Below are positions 22,060 through 31,605 of a stretch of 64,000 nucleotides of DNA, piece by piece (positions within the stretch are counted from its first letter, which is position 1; each line of letters starts with the position of its first letter). The stretch lies in NCBI RefSeq assembly GCF_037975245.1, contig NC_092568.1, positions 34,690,501 through 34,754,500 on the forward strand, read 5' to 3'. The translations under genes and the position numbers were made by a program. Source of the stretch: Apostichopus japonicus. Lineage: Eukaryota; Echinodermata; Holothuroidea; Aspidochirotida; Stichopodidae. The notes under the pieces were generated by a model that saw nothing but the letters and a program-made list of their open reading frames with translations, searched no databases and was not told the DNA's origin.

Positions 22060-22417
22060 CGTGGAGTCAGTGGCGTAACAAGACCTCACGGTCCGGGGGA
22101 GGGGGGGGGGGCAAAATTCCCAAAACTTCCCGAAAATCTTCCGTCGATGGGGTGGCCTGTCCTATCGAAGACCGTATTTACCCTCTCCAGAAAACTGAGG
22201 ACCTTTTCAAGCACACATTATGCGTCTATTTCCCGATTATCTCCCAGTTCCCTCTTCGCCCGCCCGCTTTTCTGCACCTTCAGTATTCTTTCTTCTGCGT
22301 TCCCGTTTCCGCTTTCTTCCTTCCCTCCCCGATTTTTTGCCTTCCCCTTCCCGTTGTAGCTCTTCGGGAGGGGCAGTCTTCCCCCCGGCCCCCACTGGTT
22401 ACGCCACTGTGTGGAGT
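22060..22417. mobile_element. hAT-type MITE (342 bp) inside the hAT element
   Basis: It starts CAGTGGCGTAAC at 22068 and ends GTTACGCCACTG at 22409, a perfect 12-bp inverted pair. The flanks CGTGGAGT and TGTGGAGT are a 7-of-8 target duplication. The interior is G-rich on one side and C-rich on the other. This is a different subfamily (GGCGTAAC) from the GGCGGAGC and GGCGCGTAG ends seen elsewhere in the window. Confidence 0.85.
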
Positions 22418-22432
22418 CATTATGGGTCACAG

Positions 22433-22560
22433 CCAATCAACGTCGAGTATATCGATGACGTCAAGAATATTTAATGAGAATGGGTGTAACCAATGACCGT
22501 AGTTAATTAGGATGAGGTCACATGGGTCATGACGTCATCGAAATACTCGACGCTGATTGG
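22433..22560. repeat. Inverted repeat with CCAAT and TGACGTCA boxes
   Basis: The 31-base arm CCAATCAACGTCGAGTATAT plus CGATGACGTCA at 22433 is repeated in inverted form at 22530-22560 with two mismatches, and 66 bases lie between. Each arm carries a CCAAT box and a CRE palindrome. It may be a small fold-back element or a regulatory array upstream of the hAT transposase. Confidence 0.75.
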
Positions 22561-22564
22561 CGAA

Positions 22565-23102
22565 TCGACCGCCATTTTGTCTCACACAGGCCTGGATCAT
22601 GCCCCCAGTAGCCTACTTGAGAAGCTCACCCAAAATTTCTCGAATTGTTCAAAATTTCTCCAAAACACCTGTTATCAATCCGGATTCTATTCATTCCATT
22701 GTCATGATTGCCTATATTTTTTCCATGTGAGATGAAGATGACATTTAGGTCACAAAATCATTCGGAATTTGAGGCCACCCATACTGTCGTGTGCATGTCA
22801 ATGCAACAGGAAGCCAAGGCCTAGCCTAGGCCTACTCTATGGTATTTCCCATGGAAACCTGATTTCAACCACGGCGACGGCATGCTTTCGGGACGCCGGG
22901 TCTAAATTCGAGACTGTATGAGTTTTGACCCTCCCCTGGACCGTACATATGATCGAATGAAAAATTATTTATTTACCATTTCCGTCACAGGATCAGAAGT
23001 CAGTGATGTAACGCAGAATCTTGTTCGAAGTATCACGAAAGTGCAGGTAGCCATTCCGCAATGTCTCTGAACTGAACTTTCTACAATTAGAGGGGGCTAT
23101 AC
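22565..23102. other. hAT interior upstream of the LTR element
   Basis: No clear coding exon. A minus-strand frame near 22960-23085 reads KFSSETLRNGYLHFRDTSNK after an acceptor-like tag. It is suggestive of a coding exon but could not be assigned. Confidence 0.35.
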
Positions 23103-23832
23103 TGTTATGATATAGTGATGCCATCTCTTTGATGTTACCGAAACACTCCATCGAGACACCTTACAGGCCTCTTATGTATTTATCTAGGTCATGGATTCAG
23201 TTTTCCCACGAGAAGTTTTTAACTATCTTATTGAATCTTGGTACAGGGCCTTTTCCCAAAATAGATTCCATTATGTCTGTGGAACATTCGAGAAGGTTCT
23301 CTCACGTGGTATGGAAGTTTCCATAGAAAGGGGATGGACTTCCAAACTCCCAACCAATCAGGGCAGATCAGTGCCAGTGCACTTATTTTTATATCGTTAA
23401 GTTAATACAGGATGGTCAGGTTATTGGCTGCCTACTGATTGTGCGCAGAGGATTTTTATGGAAGTAAGGTATAAAAGAAAAAGGAGGTCAGAAATTTATC
23501 ACTCCGTCAGCAAAGTTTATCACTTGGTCAGCAAATTTATCACTCCGCCGAAAGTTCATCACTCCTAATTGCTTAATTGACGGAGTCAAGTCAAGTCAAA
23601 TCATTGTAATTTAGTTTTATTTGTAAAGAGAATCGACAGAGAAGAAATTATACCGAATCAATAATCAAATCCTATCTCGTCAACTTGTTTTTGTGTGAAC
23701 TCATTGTTTTCGCCCGTTCGAGACATCTCCTGAAGAAGCATAAATACGGCATCAAGATATCCCAGTACCTTTCTATCGCGAGTCCCGATATAGTTTTACT
23801 ATCGGAGGAAGCGGGCTCGTCACAATATTACA
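23103..23832 (+). repeat. 5' LTR of the Ty3/Gypsy element
   Basis: It begins TGTTATGATATAG and ends CAATATTACA. It has a CCAAT box (23353) and a TATA box TATAAAAG (23470-23477). Downstream is a cluster of short tandem repeats built on TTTATCACTCCGTCAGCAAA (about 23491-23567), probably in the R or U5 part. Small open frames inside it (23129-23400) occur identically in the 3' LTR and are not genes. Confidence 0.95.
23470..23477 (+). promoter_or_regulatory. TATA box in 5' LTR
   Basis: TATAAAAG lies about 115 bases after a CCAAT box and just before the tandem TTTATCACTCC cluster. It is the likely core promoter of the retrotransposon; the identical copy in the 3' LTR is at 31973-31980. Confidence 0.6.
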
Positions 23833-23850
23833 TGGTGGAGATCGGTTGCT
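23833..23850 (+). promoter_or_regulatory. Putative primer binding site
   Basis: TGGTGGAGATCGGTTGCT follows the LTR directly. The TGG start fits pairing with the CCA end of a tRNA primer. The tRNA species was not identified. Confidence 0.5.
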
Positions 23851-24474
23851 TTCTTCAGGAACAAAACGGAAACGGAACTTTTCATGACTTTCGTTCGTTA
23901 CGATCAATAACGAACAGGAGGATTTTTTTGGCCCGAAGACCTAACGAGGAACACAACGTATGTTCACGACCTAGCCTAAGCCTGTACACCGGAACCACTG
24001 ATCGTACACTAACGTTAATCAACCCAGCATGCACTTCGCGTTTGAACATTCGCGCAACTAGTACGTAGAATACTACAGCTCTAAACATCAGAACTGAACA
24101 TTTTCGCGATCTAAGCCTGGACTCTACCCGATGCTAACGGCAAACGAATCTGAAGTTCTTACGAGATGTAGGCCTACCTGCTACTACCTACCTGCTACTA
24201 CCTGCCGCTACTACTACTATACTACTACTAGCCGAGGGTCTTCAATCATCGTTTGCAGTTCCAGTACCAGTTCATAGTTAAACTTAAGGGTGAGTGAGAT
24301 CATGCCAATTTGTATCCCAACCCCTATTTGAGATCAGAGTGTACCGATAAGCTATTTAAATCGTGTCCATGTATTGCATATTTGTTATTTGTATTTAATA
24401 ACGGTCGATAGTGTGTTCAATTAAGTATATGCTCATGTTGTATACTCATAACTAGCCTAATTGTATTCAGCATA
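23851..24474 (+). other. Retrotransposon leader
   Basis: Untranslated leader between the primer site and gag. It contains an imperfect CTACTA trinucleotide stretch (about 24178-24233) and a possible splice donor AAGGGTGAGTG near 24286. A frame running from the LTR to 24068 has no family resemblance. Confidence 0.6.
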
Positions 24475-25431
24475 ATGTCCGTCAGTAAACAGGAAACTTC
24501 GACCTCTGTTAATGTTATGCAGAAACATAGGCCCACTGATTTTTTGCCATCACAATTTCAGGGCGATGTAATTGATGCAGATTTAGCCGAAGCTCATTAT
24601 TTGGGATTTGAAGATTATTTAGAGGTGCATAAATTGCCGTCCCAAACCACCCCTGAGGCTGTAGCGGAAGAATTTAATGAAATATGTCGCATATTTAAGC
24701 GAACACTTAAAGGCCAAGCCAGACTCTGGATTGAAAACAAAAATTTTTCAACTAGTGCTGATCTGCGCAAGCAATTCCTTGCTCGTTTCAGTCCAGGAAC
24801 TTCTTCCTACGCTAAATCACAGGCATTTCACGCATTAAGCTATACGCCAGGTGATACAGCTCAAGCTCATTTGGCCAAAATTTCAAAAGCTGCAGCACAA
24901 TTAAGCTATGGCGAGGACCAAATTAGAGATAAATTCATCTCGACCCTGCCTTTCCAATGCCGCTCAGCAGTGTTAATGTCTGCATCACCAAAAGCAACAA
25001 TTGCAGATTTGGTCATGAAAGTCCAATGCTATTTTGACTTACAAATCCAAAGTCAACCCACAGCTTCTTCCGAACTATTTATGGCAATGCACGACAAAGC
25101 GTCTTCTGTTCAGACTCCTACTATTTCTGCATCTTCTGAGATACACGAGTTGTGTAATAAAATTCAGGAGTTAGAAACCAAGTTTGATCAGTCACGTAGG
25201 TCAGAATCGCAAGACAATCCAAAAGATATGAGGCAAAGATATAGTTCTCGTGATTCTCGTGGTCCTAGGACAGGTCAGAATAATAACAGGAGAAGGTTAC
25301 CATATTTTAATCCTTCAGTCACATGTTACTACTGCCAAAATCGAGGTCATTTTGCACAATATTGTCAAATTCGCCTAAGCCATGAAATGGAGGCTAAGGT
25401 AAACAGAGTACCAACACAGAATTTTCAGTAG
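24475..25431 (+). CDS. gag: Retrotransposon Gag polyprotein (318 aa)
   Basis: This is the structural polyprotein that forms virus-like particles and binds the element RNA. The start ATG is at 24475. The central part (about residues 70-200) has the retrotransposon gag fold pattern, with RIFKRTLKGQARLWIENK and FLARFSPGTSSYAKSQAFHA. Near the C-terminus, residues 284-297 form a single CCHC zinc knuckle, CYYCQNRGHFAQYC (C-x2-C-x4-H-x4-C). The stop is at 25429-25431. The pol frame is -1 relative to gag and open from 25398, so the two overlap by about 34 bases and a -1 shift is the likely route to Gag-Pol. Confidence 0.92.
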   Translation: MSVSKQETSTSVNVMQKHRPTDFLPSQFQGDVIDADLAEAHYLGFEDYLEVHKLPSQTTPEAVAEEFNEICRIFKRTLKGQARLWIENKNFSTSADLRKQFLARFSPGTSSYAKSQAFHALSYTPGDTAQAHLAKISKAAAQLSYGEDQIRDKFISTLPFQCRSAVLMSASPKATIADLVMKVQCYFDLQIQSQPTASSELFMAMHDKASSVQTPTISASSEIHELCNKIQELETKFDQSRRSESQDNPKDMRQRYSSRDSRGPRTGQNNNRRRLPYFNPSVTCYYCQNRGHFAQYCQIRLSHEMEAKVNRVPTQNFQ

Positions 25432-28244
25432 GGAGCACTTATGATTGCACTCATCATACAGTGACTCCAGACAAAGTACCAAGTAAAGGAAGATCGAAAC
25501 GTAAAGCAAATAATATTTGGAAGAATAGTAATATTCCTAGTTCTAAATATACAGGGAACGACCGTAATGTGGATATTCAACTGGACACACGTAAATTTGT
25601 AAGAGGTACTTTACATGATGGTAAAGGAATTTCATTGTTGTTTGATAGTGGAGCGACACGCTCTATTATTTCTTCTTCTACAGTGCAAAGTTCAAAGTAT
25701 TTATCCTCTATACAACCAGTCTCAGTTGATGTAGTAAACCTAAAGTTGGGTAATGGTCAGTTTATTCATGCGTATAGCACGATAACATTTCAGGTCAAAA
25801 TTCAAGGTCATGAATTTCAGCTTTCTGCTTTAATTGCTGCAAACCTGACAGGTATTGACTTAATATTAGGTAGTCAAACTCTGAAGGAATTGAATGGATC
25901 TTTGGACTTTACCACAAACTGTTTTAGAATTAAACAAGCCAAAGTTTTCCTTAGGCCAGTGCAGAGATTTGTTATTTACCCAGGTCAGCAAAGATACATT
26001 ACTGTACAGGGACGTCTTCCACTATATGCACGAAATGCAGATGTGGTTATTAAACCGTTTCCTTTAATATCTCGTATGTGTCCTTCACGAATGTTAGTGA
26101 AAATGCATAAAGGTAGAACAAAGATTCTACTAAGGAACATGGGTAATCAGAAATTTTGTCTGCATCCTTCTCGCACAGTGGCTCATTTAGATTTAGCAGA
26201 TATCATTACGGTCACAGAAGACATACCTACTGATTCTCTAGATTTTCTCAATGTCATGAGAGACATCGAAAAACCGTCTCTTTTTCGAACCAATTCTAAC
26301 TCTAAAGAGAATCGTGATGAAATTACACGATATAATTTACATCGTTATCCACATTTGACAGCCGATGATCCCCTGGTTTCCAAATCCGAACAGGAAATCA
26401 TGAGAGAGAACATTAATTTGGAACAAAGTATTCTAAATGCTTCAGAAACAGAGAGCATATATGAATTTCTAGACTCACATAGAGATGCATTTTCTCTTTA
26501 TGGTGAATTATCTCACTGTCCAAATTATGAGGCTGATATTACGCTTACTAATGACGAGCCATTTTACATACGTCCCTATAGACTTTCAGATGAGGACAAA
26601 GTCATTGTCGCCAGTGAGCTTGACAAATTAGTGCGATTAGGAATCTTAGCGGTAGGACATCAGTCTTATACTTCACCGGTTTTCCTCATTCCAAAGAAGG
26701 GAACAAAAGACAAAAGGGTTGTCACAGATTTTCGCTACTTGAACAGTAGAATAAAACGTCTCAATCACCCATTTCCATTACTGAATGAGACTATCCGTAC
26801 CATAGGGTACTCTGGAGCCAAAATTTTGGGTGTTCTTGACTTGAAGTCTGCGTTCTTCTGTCTGCCACTTAGTGTTCATGCACAACAATATACAGGTATT
26901 GCTTCATTTCATGGAGGAAAGCATTATTATTATAAACGCTTACCACAGGGATTGAATTTATCTCCAGCGATCTTTCAGTCGCAAATTAATGATATTTTGG
27001 CAACGATCCCAAATTCAAATAAGTTCTGTATTGCTCATCATGACGATATTATTGTGTACAGTGCAGACAAACGATCTCACAAACAACACCTACAGGCAAT
27101 TTTTAAGGTTTTAATGGACAATGGATTGAAAATCTCTCCGAAAAAGTGTAGCATTTTCCAAAATTCAGTCCGATATATGGGACATTTGCTCTCAATAACC
27201 CCAGAAGGTGAGGCTTGTATCCAACCTTTGCAAGACAGATGTGCAGCAATCAGGAACACACCTAAACCACACAATGTTAAGTCAGTAAGACGATTTGTAG
27301 GTGCAGTTAATTATGTGGCTTCATTTTTCCCAAATATTCAAGCACTATTGAGACCATTACATCATTTGAGTCGTAAGAGAAAGGTATTTAAATGGACAGA
27401 GGAACATCAGTGTGCATTTCAAAGTATTAAAGAGTTGTTGTGTAATCCACCTATATTGCATATGCCACAGAAATATGGTCGTTTTGTATTATATAGTGAC
27501 ACATCACGAGTAGCAACAGGATCATACCTGACACAAAGAGTTAATGGCAAAGAGAATATTATTGCATATTACTCTAAGATATTACCACCAGCATGTCAGA
27601 GGTATAGTGTAACTGAATTAGAAATGATGGGTCTATTTATTAATGTGACAGCATTCAAACATTTATTGCAAAATGTAGAATTTGAGGCATATGTTGATCA
27701 CTCAGCCATTGTTGAATTGTTTAAGTCAAAACAAGAACCAGCAACTTCACGCTTACGTAAGCTTCTGTTCAAATTGTCAGAATATACATTTCAGGTTGGT
27801 TACAAAAAGGGCTCAGAATTGGTTTTGGCAGATTATTTGTCTAGAGCACCACAGGAATTTCACTCTGAAATAGATCAGGTTGCTCAAGAGGTCAGTTCTT
27901 ATGAGGATTTTTCAACTCTACCTAAGGAGACATTTAATCCAATCATGACAAGGTCAATGGCAAGGTCAATGGGAGTCAAAGTTCCAGATTTATTTCCGAA
28001 TAAAGTCACTAAGGAGTCCAAGCAGGATTCCCCAGCCAAAGTACAGTATCAACAAATAGAGTTAATAGGACATCCATTCCTAAGGCAACACATTCTAATG
28101 ATCATGCTACACAGAGACCACAATCTGAGTCACAGAAGAGGACTACACCAGATGTTTCTAATGACAAGAGAGAAACATATATTGAAAGGCCTATTATTAC
28201 TATGCCGAGTGAAAATCGACATACATATAGTCCTGACATATTAG
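25398..28244 (+). CDS. pol: Retrotransposon Pol: protease, reverse transcriptase, RNase H
   Basis: The frame is open from 25398 without an early ATG, consistent with expression by a -1 shift from gag. Counting from 25461, the aspartic protease site is at residue 62 (LLFDSGATRS). The reverse transcriptase has LKSAFFCLPL and LPQGLNLSPAIFQ, and its catalytic box reads HHDD at residue 526 (27036-27047), where most elements have Y-x-D-D. RNase H begins near residue 675 (LYSDTSRVATGSYL, D680), with TELEMMG and the end signature ADYLSRAP. The last 60 or so codons look out of frame with the rest: the linker to integrase continues in the -1 frame from about 28050, so a frameshift, mutational or programmed, lies near 28010-28075. 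Confidence 0.92.
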   Translation, partial: GKQSTNTEFSVGSTYDCTHHTVTPDKVPSKGRSKRKANNIWKNSNIPSSKYTGNDRNVDIQLDTRKFVRGTLHDGKGISLLFDSGATRSIISSSTVQSSKYLSSIQPVSVDVVNLKLGNGQFIHAYSTITFQVKIQGHEFQLSALIAANLTGIDLILGSQTLKELNGSLDFTTNCFRIKQAKVFLRPVQRFVIYPGQQRYITVQGRLPLYARNADVVIKPFPLISRMCPSRMLVKMHKGRTKILLRNMGNQKFCLHPSRTVAHLDLADIITVTEDIPTDSLDFLNVMRDIEKPSLFRTNSNSKENRDEITRYNLHRYPHLTADDPLVSKSEQEIMRENINLEQSILNASETESIYEFLDSHRDAFSLYGELSHCPNYEADITLTNDEPFYIRPYRLSDEDKVIVASELDKLVRLGILAVGHQSYTSPVFLIPKKGTKDKRVVTDFRYLNSRIKRLNHPFPLLNETIRTIGYSGAKILGVLDLKSAFFCLPLSVHAQQYTGIASFHGGKHYYYKRLPQGLNLSPAIFQSQINDILATIPNSNKFCIAHHDDIIVYSADKRSHKQHLQAIFKVLMDNGLKISPKKCSIFQNSVRYMGHLLSITPEGEACIQPLQDRCAAIRNTPKPHNVKSVRRFVGAVNYVASFFPNIQALLRPLHHLSRKRKVFKWTEEHQCAFQSIKELLCNPPILHMPQKYGRFVLYSDTSRVATGSYLTQRVNGKENIIAYYSKILPPACQRYSVTELEMMGLFINVTAFKHLLQNVEFEAYVDHSAIVELFKSKQEPATSRLRKLLFKLSEYTFQVGYKKGSELVLADYLSRAPQEFHSEIDQVAQEVSSYEDFSTLPKETFNPIMTRSMARSMGVKVPDLFPNKVTKESKQDSPAKVQYQQIELIGHPFLRQHILMIMLHRDHNLSHRRGLHQMFLMTREKHILKGLLLLCRVKIDIHIVLTY

Positions 28245-29752
28245 TTGTGCCAAATTTTGCAAGTGTTTCTCAACCTTCAGAGCCAAGATTAGTGGATCAG
28301 AGTAGACATAGAGTGCAAGAGGTAATCAGAGAACCACCTCCAGAATTATTTGTTCAGCCAAAGCCAGTCATAACAAACATTGATAATTTGGTTACAGGGC
28401 ACATTCCGAAACAAAAGGAATTGAATAAAGTCATGAAGGCAATTCAAGGAAAGCTCATCAAAAACTATGATCTGCCATTTGATGTAAAGGAGTTGCAAAT
28501 TCAACAACAAACTTGTCCTTTCTACAAACCAATTTATGATTTTCTTGCACATGACATTATTCCAAGTAATGCTAAGCATGCTAGAACTGTTCGTTCTCAA
28601 GCAGAGGATTATTTGTTATGTAATAGTTTGTTATTCAGGATATTTTTGCATGAGACTAATGATGCTAAGATGACTCTTCAGTTAGTCGTACCTGAGACTA
28701 TGGTAGAACGGATAATATCTCGATATCATGATGACTTGTTAAGTAATCATCAGGGTGTAATGCGTACATATTTGACCATTAGACAGCATTTCTATCTGCG
28801 TAATATGTTTCAACGCATCAGTAATTATATTCAGGCATGTCTCCGTTGTCAAGAATTCCGTAAGAAACCGGACAAATTGAGACAATATCATGCTCGCATT
28901 CCTGATTCTTATCGTCCTTTTGACAGACTTAGTCTGGATTTCAAGACTATGCCCACAACGGCTACAGGATTTAAACATTTGATGGTTGTTTGTGATGAGA
29001 TCACTAGATTTGTTGTATGTGTTTCTCTTAAGACTCTTGATGCTGAAACAATATGTGAAGCATTATTGCAGAGGGTAGTTACAACCTTTGGTCCACCGTC
29101 TTGTATCATAAGTGATGCGGCGGCTTCTCTTACAGGAAAATTAGTGGAGCTCTTAAGTAAAGCTTTAGGCATTGAACAAAAGTTCATCAGTGTAAACAAT
29201 CATGGAAGCTTACAGGTTGAAAGACACATTCAGACTCTTTCAAATTTCCTCAAAGTGAATTTAAATCAGTTTGGTACGGATTGGGTACGATTTGTCCCAA
29301 CATCAGCCTATGCATATAACACATTTTCCTCTCCTCAGTTAGGTAGCTATAGCCCATTTGAACTTGCATTTGGACGTAAGCCACCAAATCTTACAAATTT
29401 ATCATTTAATCCAATGGCAGGATTATCACAATCTCATGGAGAATATGCTGCATTGTTAAAGAAACGATTTGATCATTTGTCAAGGGTAATGTTAGTCTTA
29501 CAAAAGAAGCAACAAGATGCTCAAAATGTTAAGATAAGTGCAAAACTGGACAAAGGTGCAATTTATTCAACGGGTCAATTAGTGTATCTGTATAAGCCAA
29601 CGTCTTCCTCCTTGACTGCGAACTCTCGCAAAATTGCTGCAGAATGGTGTGGACCACTAGTAATCCGTCAAGTTTTGGATAGGACTCATTATTTGTTGGC
29701 CACTCTCAAAGGAGAAATTCTTAGTGATGTATTCAATTATAACAGACTTTAA
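28202..29752 (+). CDS. int: Retrotransposon integrase frame
   Basis: The integrase inserts the cDNA into the genome. The frame is open upstream of the ATG at 28202, in a polar linker that appears to continue pol after a frameshift. It has an HHCC zinc-binding module (H176, H183, C213, C216 in YHDDLLSNHQ ... CLRCQEF). The D,D,E catalytic core follows: D246 in LSLDFKT, D305 in IISDAAA and E340 in LQVERHI, with 34 residues between the last two. The C-terminal part carries AIYSTGQLVYLYKPTSSS, as in Gypsy integrases. No chromodomain was seen. The stop at 29752 overlaps the start of the next ORF. Confidence 0.92.
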   Translation: MPSENRHTYSPDILVVPNFASVSQPSEPRLVDQSRHRVQEVIREPPPELFVQPKPVITNIDNLVTGHIPKQKELNKVMKAIQGKLIKNYDLPFDVKELQIQQQTCPFYKPIYDFLAHDIIPSNAKHARTVRSQAEDYLLCNSLLFRIFLHETNDAKMTLQLVVPETMVERIISRYHDDLLSNHQGVMRTYLTIRQHFYLRNMFQRISNYIQACLRCQEFRKKPDKLRQYHARIPDSYRPFDRLSLDFKTMPTTATGFKHLMVVCDEITRFVVCVSLKTLDAETICEALLQRVVTTFGPPSCIISDAAASLTGKLVELLSKALGIEQKFISVNNHGSLQVERHIQTLSNFLKVNLNQFGTDWVRFVPTSAYAYNTFSSPQLGSYSPFELAFGRKPPNLTNLSFNPMAGLSQSHGEYAALLKKRFDHLSRVMLVLQKKQQDAQNVKISAKLDKGAIYSTGQLVYLYKPTSSSLTANSRKIAAEWCGPLVIRQVLDRTHYLLATLKGEILSDVFNYNRL

Positions 29753-30341
29753 ACCATGTTTTGTAAGAGCATCTTCTGAAACTAAGAATATCACCAACAT
29801 TCAGAAATTGCGAAATGTCTTGAAAACAAAGGGTTCATCAAGTGAAAAGGTTGCACGAATGCGAAATGTTTTGAGTAGTAACACTTCTAATGCAGAAAAT
29901 GTTAATGTCATGCAAGATGCACATATTGAGTTTCATGATGAGTTTGGTAACATTTTGCCAGGGGTAACTTCAGATCACATCATGTGTCTTATGACCACTA
30001 AGCCAATGAATGTTGCATCCTTTTTAGAGAATAGAGCACATAATGAAGGATTAGCACTTCCATATCCTTCCATGAAAGATAGCATTTTAAGGCAAAAGAA
30101 AGTTTTTGCAAATGCTCCACAAGGAGACATGAAAGTCCAACGTGCTCGATACAAATTGGGTGAATTACAGGTTCTGGTCACCTATCAGACACCATGTTTT
30201 CCAACAGGCTTTAAGAGTCATGATTTTTGGTGGGATGTAGGAAAATATTCCAACACAGGGGAAATAATGAATTTTCTCCATGAAAAGGGATTGAACATTA
30301 CAGGCAGTCCAGGCAGGATGTTGCAAACATTATATGGTTAA
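29727..30341 (+). CDS. Extra ORF after integrase, unknown function (204 aa)
   Basis: The ORF begins at ATG 29727, overlapping the integrase stop by 26 bases in another frame, and ends at 30341. It occupies the place where errantiviruses carry an envelope gene. There is no signal peptide, no membrane segment and no cysteine pattern of an envelope protein. The first half is polar and coiled-looking (NIQKLRNVLKTKG, VARMRNVLSS). The second half is more compact, with FHDEFGNILPGV, KLGELQVLVTYQTPCF and FKSHDFWWDVGKY. Codon use resembles the neighbouring pol genes. I do not recognise the family. Alternatives are an accessory replication protein or a captured host fragment. Confidence 0.65.
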   Translation: MYSIITDFKPCFVRASSETKNITNIQKLRNVLKTKGSSSEKVARMRNVLSSNTSNAENVNVMQDAHIEFHDEFGNILPGVTSDHIMCLMTTKPMNVASFLENRAHNEGLALPYPSMKDSILRQKKVFANAPQGDMKVQRARYKLGELQVLVTYQTPCFPTGFKSHDFWWDVGKYSNTGEIMNFLHEKGLNITGSPGRMLQTLYG

Positions 30342-31595
30342 TATGTATAACTGCATATTGCTTTAAGTTCAGATGAACAGGTGTTTTACCCACGATTGTA
30401 TGAATGGAATGCGTTATGGCAATTACCTGCATACCTATTAAGTGGAAGTCATTGTACTGTATGGTGTAACAATATAAGCTTTATTGTTAAAACCACCACC
30501 AAGTGACCTAGTTTCATCTTTTATGACAAATGTGTAATGAGTATAGTATACCTTATTTCTCCTTATGAATTCGTTCAAACGTTTACCCGGCAATTAGAAC
30601 ATATCCGGAATATTAGCAACATGGGTTTTCATATATTGAGAAGTATTTTAAGGATATTTACATTGCATCATTGATGTTATATATTGAAGGCTATTCAGAG
30701 ACAGCATTGGTGATATGCAACTTTTGCTTACAGCAACAGTTATCGAAGCAAATGAAAGTATAGATCTTTTGAGGAACTTATGTATATATTTTCTTTTCCT
30801 CAAATATTCATGCAAAAGTAAATTTCATCATGAAGTTGAAAAGTCAAGATGTTAAGTATTATGTAAATTTGAAGAAAGATTTGTTGATGTCATAGTCTAT
30901 GGGGTCTCTTTTATGGTATCGAATATCTAGTACTTTGGTACTTTGCTAGATCAATTCAGAGTGCATACCTAGGGTCACCATGCTATCGAGTCACATTTTG
31001 TTGATTTTCTTGAAGTGAATGTATATGATTCACAAGGTTTCAAAGCAGTTTTGAAACTACTGTATGCCTTCATTTAAAGAGGAGGTACTTTGTAAATGAG
31101 TTTGTAATATTTTAAGGTTCTTTTTTTAATGTACGAATTTTTTATGGAACGCTAAGGTGTTCTATTCAGTTAAAAGATAACTAAGTCTAGTATTCTCTGA
31201 TCTCTCCCCAAATCACGGCATGATTTCACTTTTGATATAAATGTATTATGGATGTATGAAATGCAAAAATGTATTTTGTAAGAGATACTGCATACTTTGC
31301 TGTGTCATGTAACTTTCAGATATCTTAATGATATTTTTTTTTAGATTACATCATATGATGTCATCAATATTGAAGAGGTACACAATATTTTCGTGGAGAT
31401 AGTGTCAATGTATATACCAATATGATCATTTTAATATTTCGTAACCAAGATGTTAACCTTCAAGATATATGAAGACCATTTATTGAAGTCAATGAATATT
31501 AATGAATGTGCTTACAGTACTCTACCTTATTGAGATAATGATAAGTTAAAGCAGTATGATGTTAAAATTTTGGAGTATCCAAAAATTTTAAAAGA
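30342..31595 (+). other. Retrotransposon 3' non-coding region
   Basis: AT-rich sequence of 1.25 kb between the last ORF and the polypurine tract, without an open frame of note. It is long for a Gypsy 3' UTR. Confidence 0.6.
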
Positions 31596-31605
31596 TTGAG
31601 GGGGA
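31596..31605 (+). promoter_or_regulatory. Polypurine tract
   Basis: TTGAGGGGGA immediately precedes the 3' LTR and fits the primer for plus-strand synthesis. Confidence 0.7.

Noticed and set aside
22014-22496. 160-codon plus-strand frame
   Set aside because: It covers a MITE with G and C runs (22068-22409) and has no resemblance to a protein family.
23129-23400. Plus-strand frames of 65 and 69 codons (also at 31632-31903)
   Set aside because: They occur identically in both LTRs and have no domain; they are part of the LTR.
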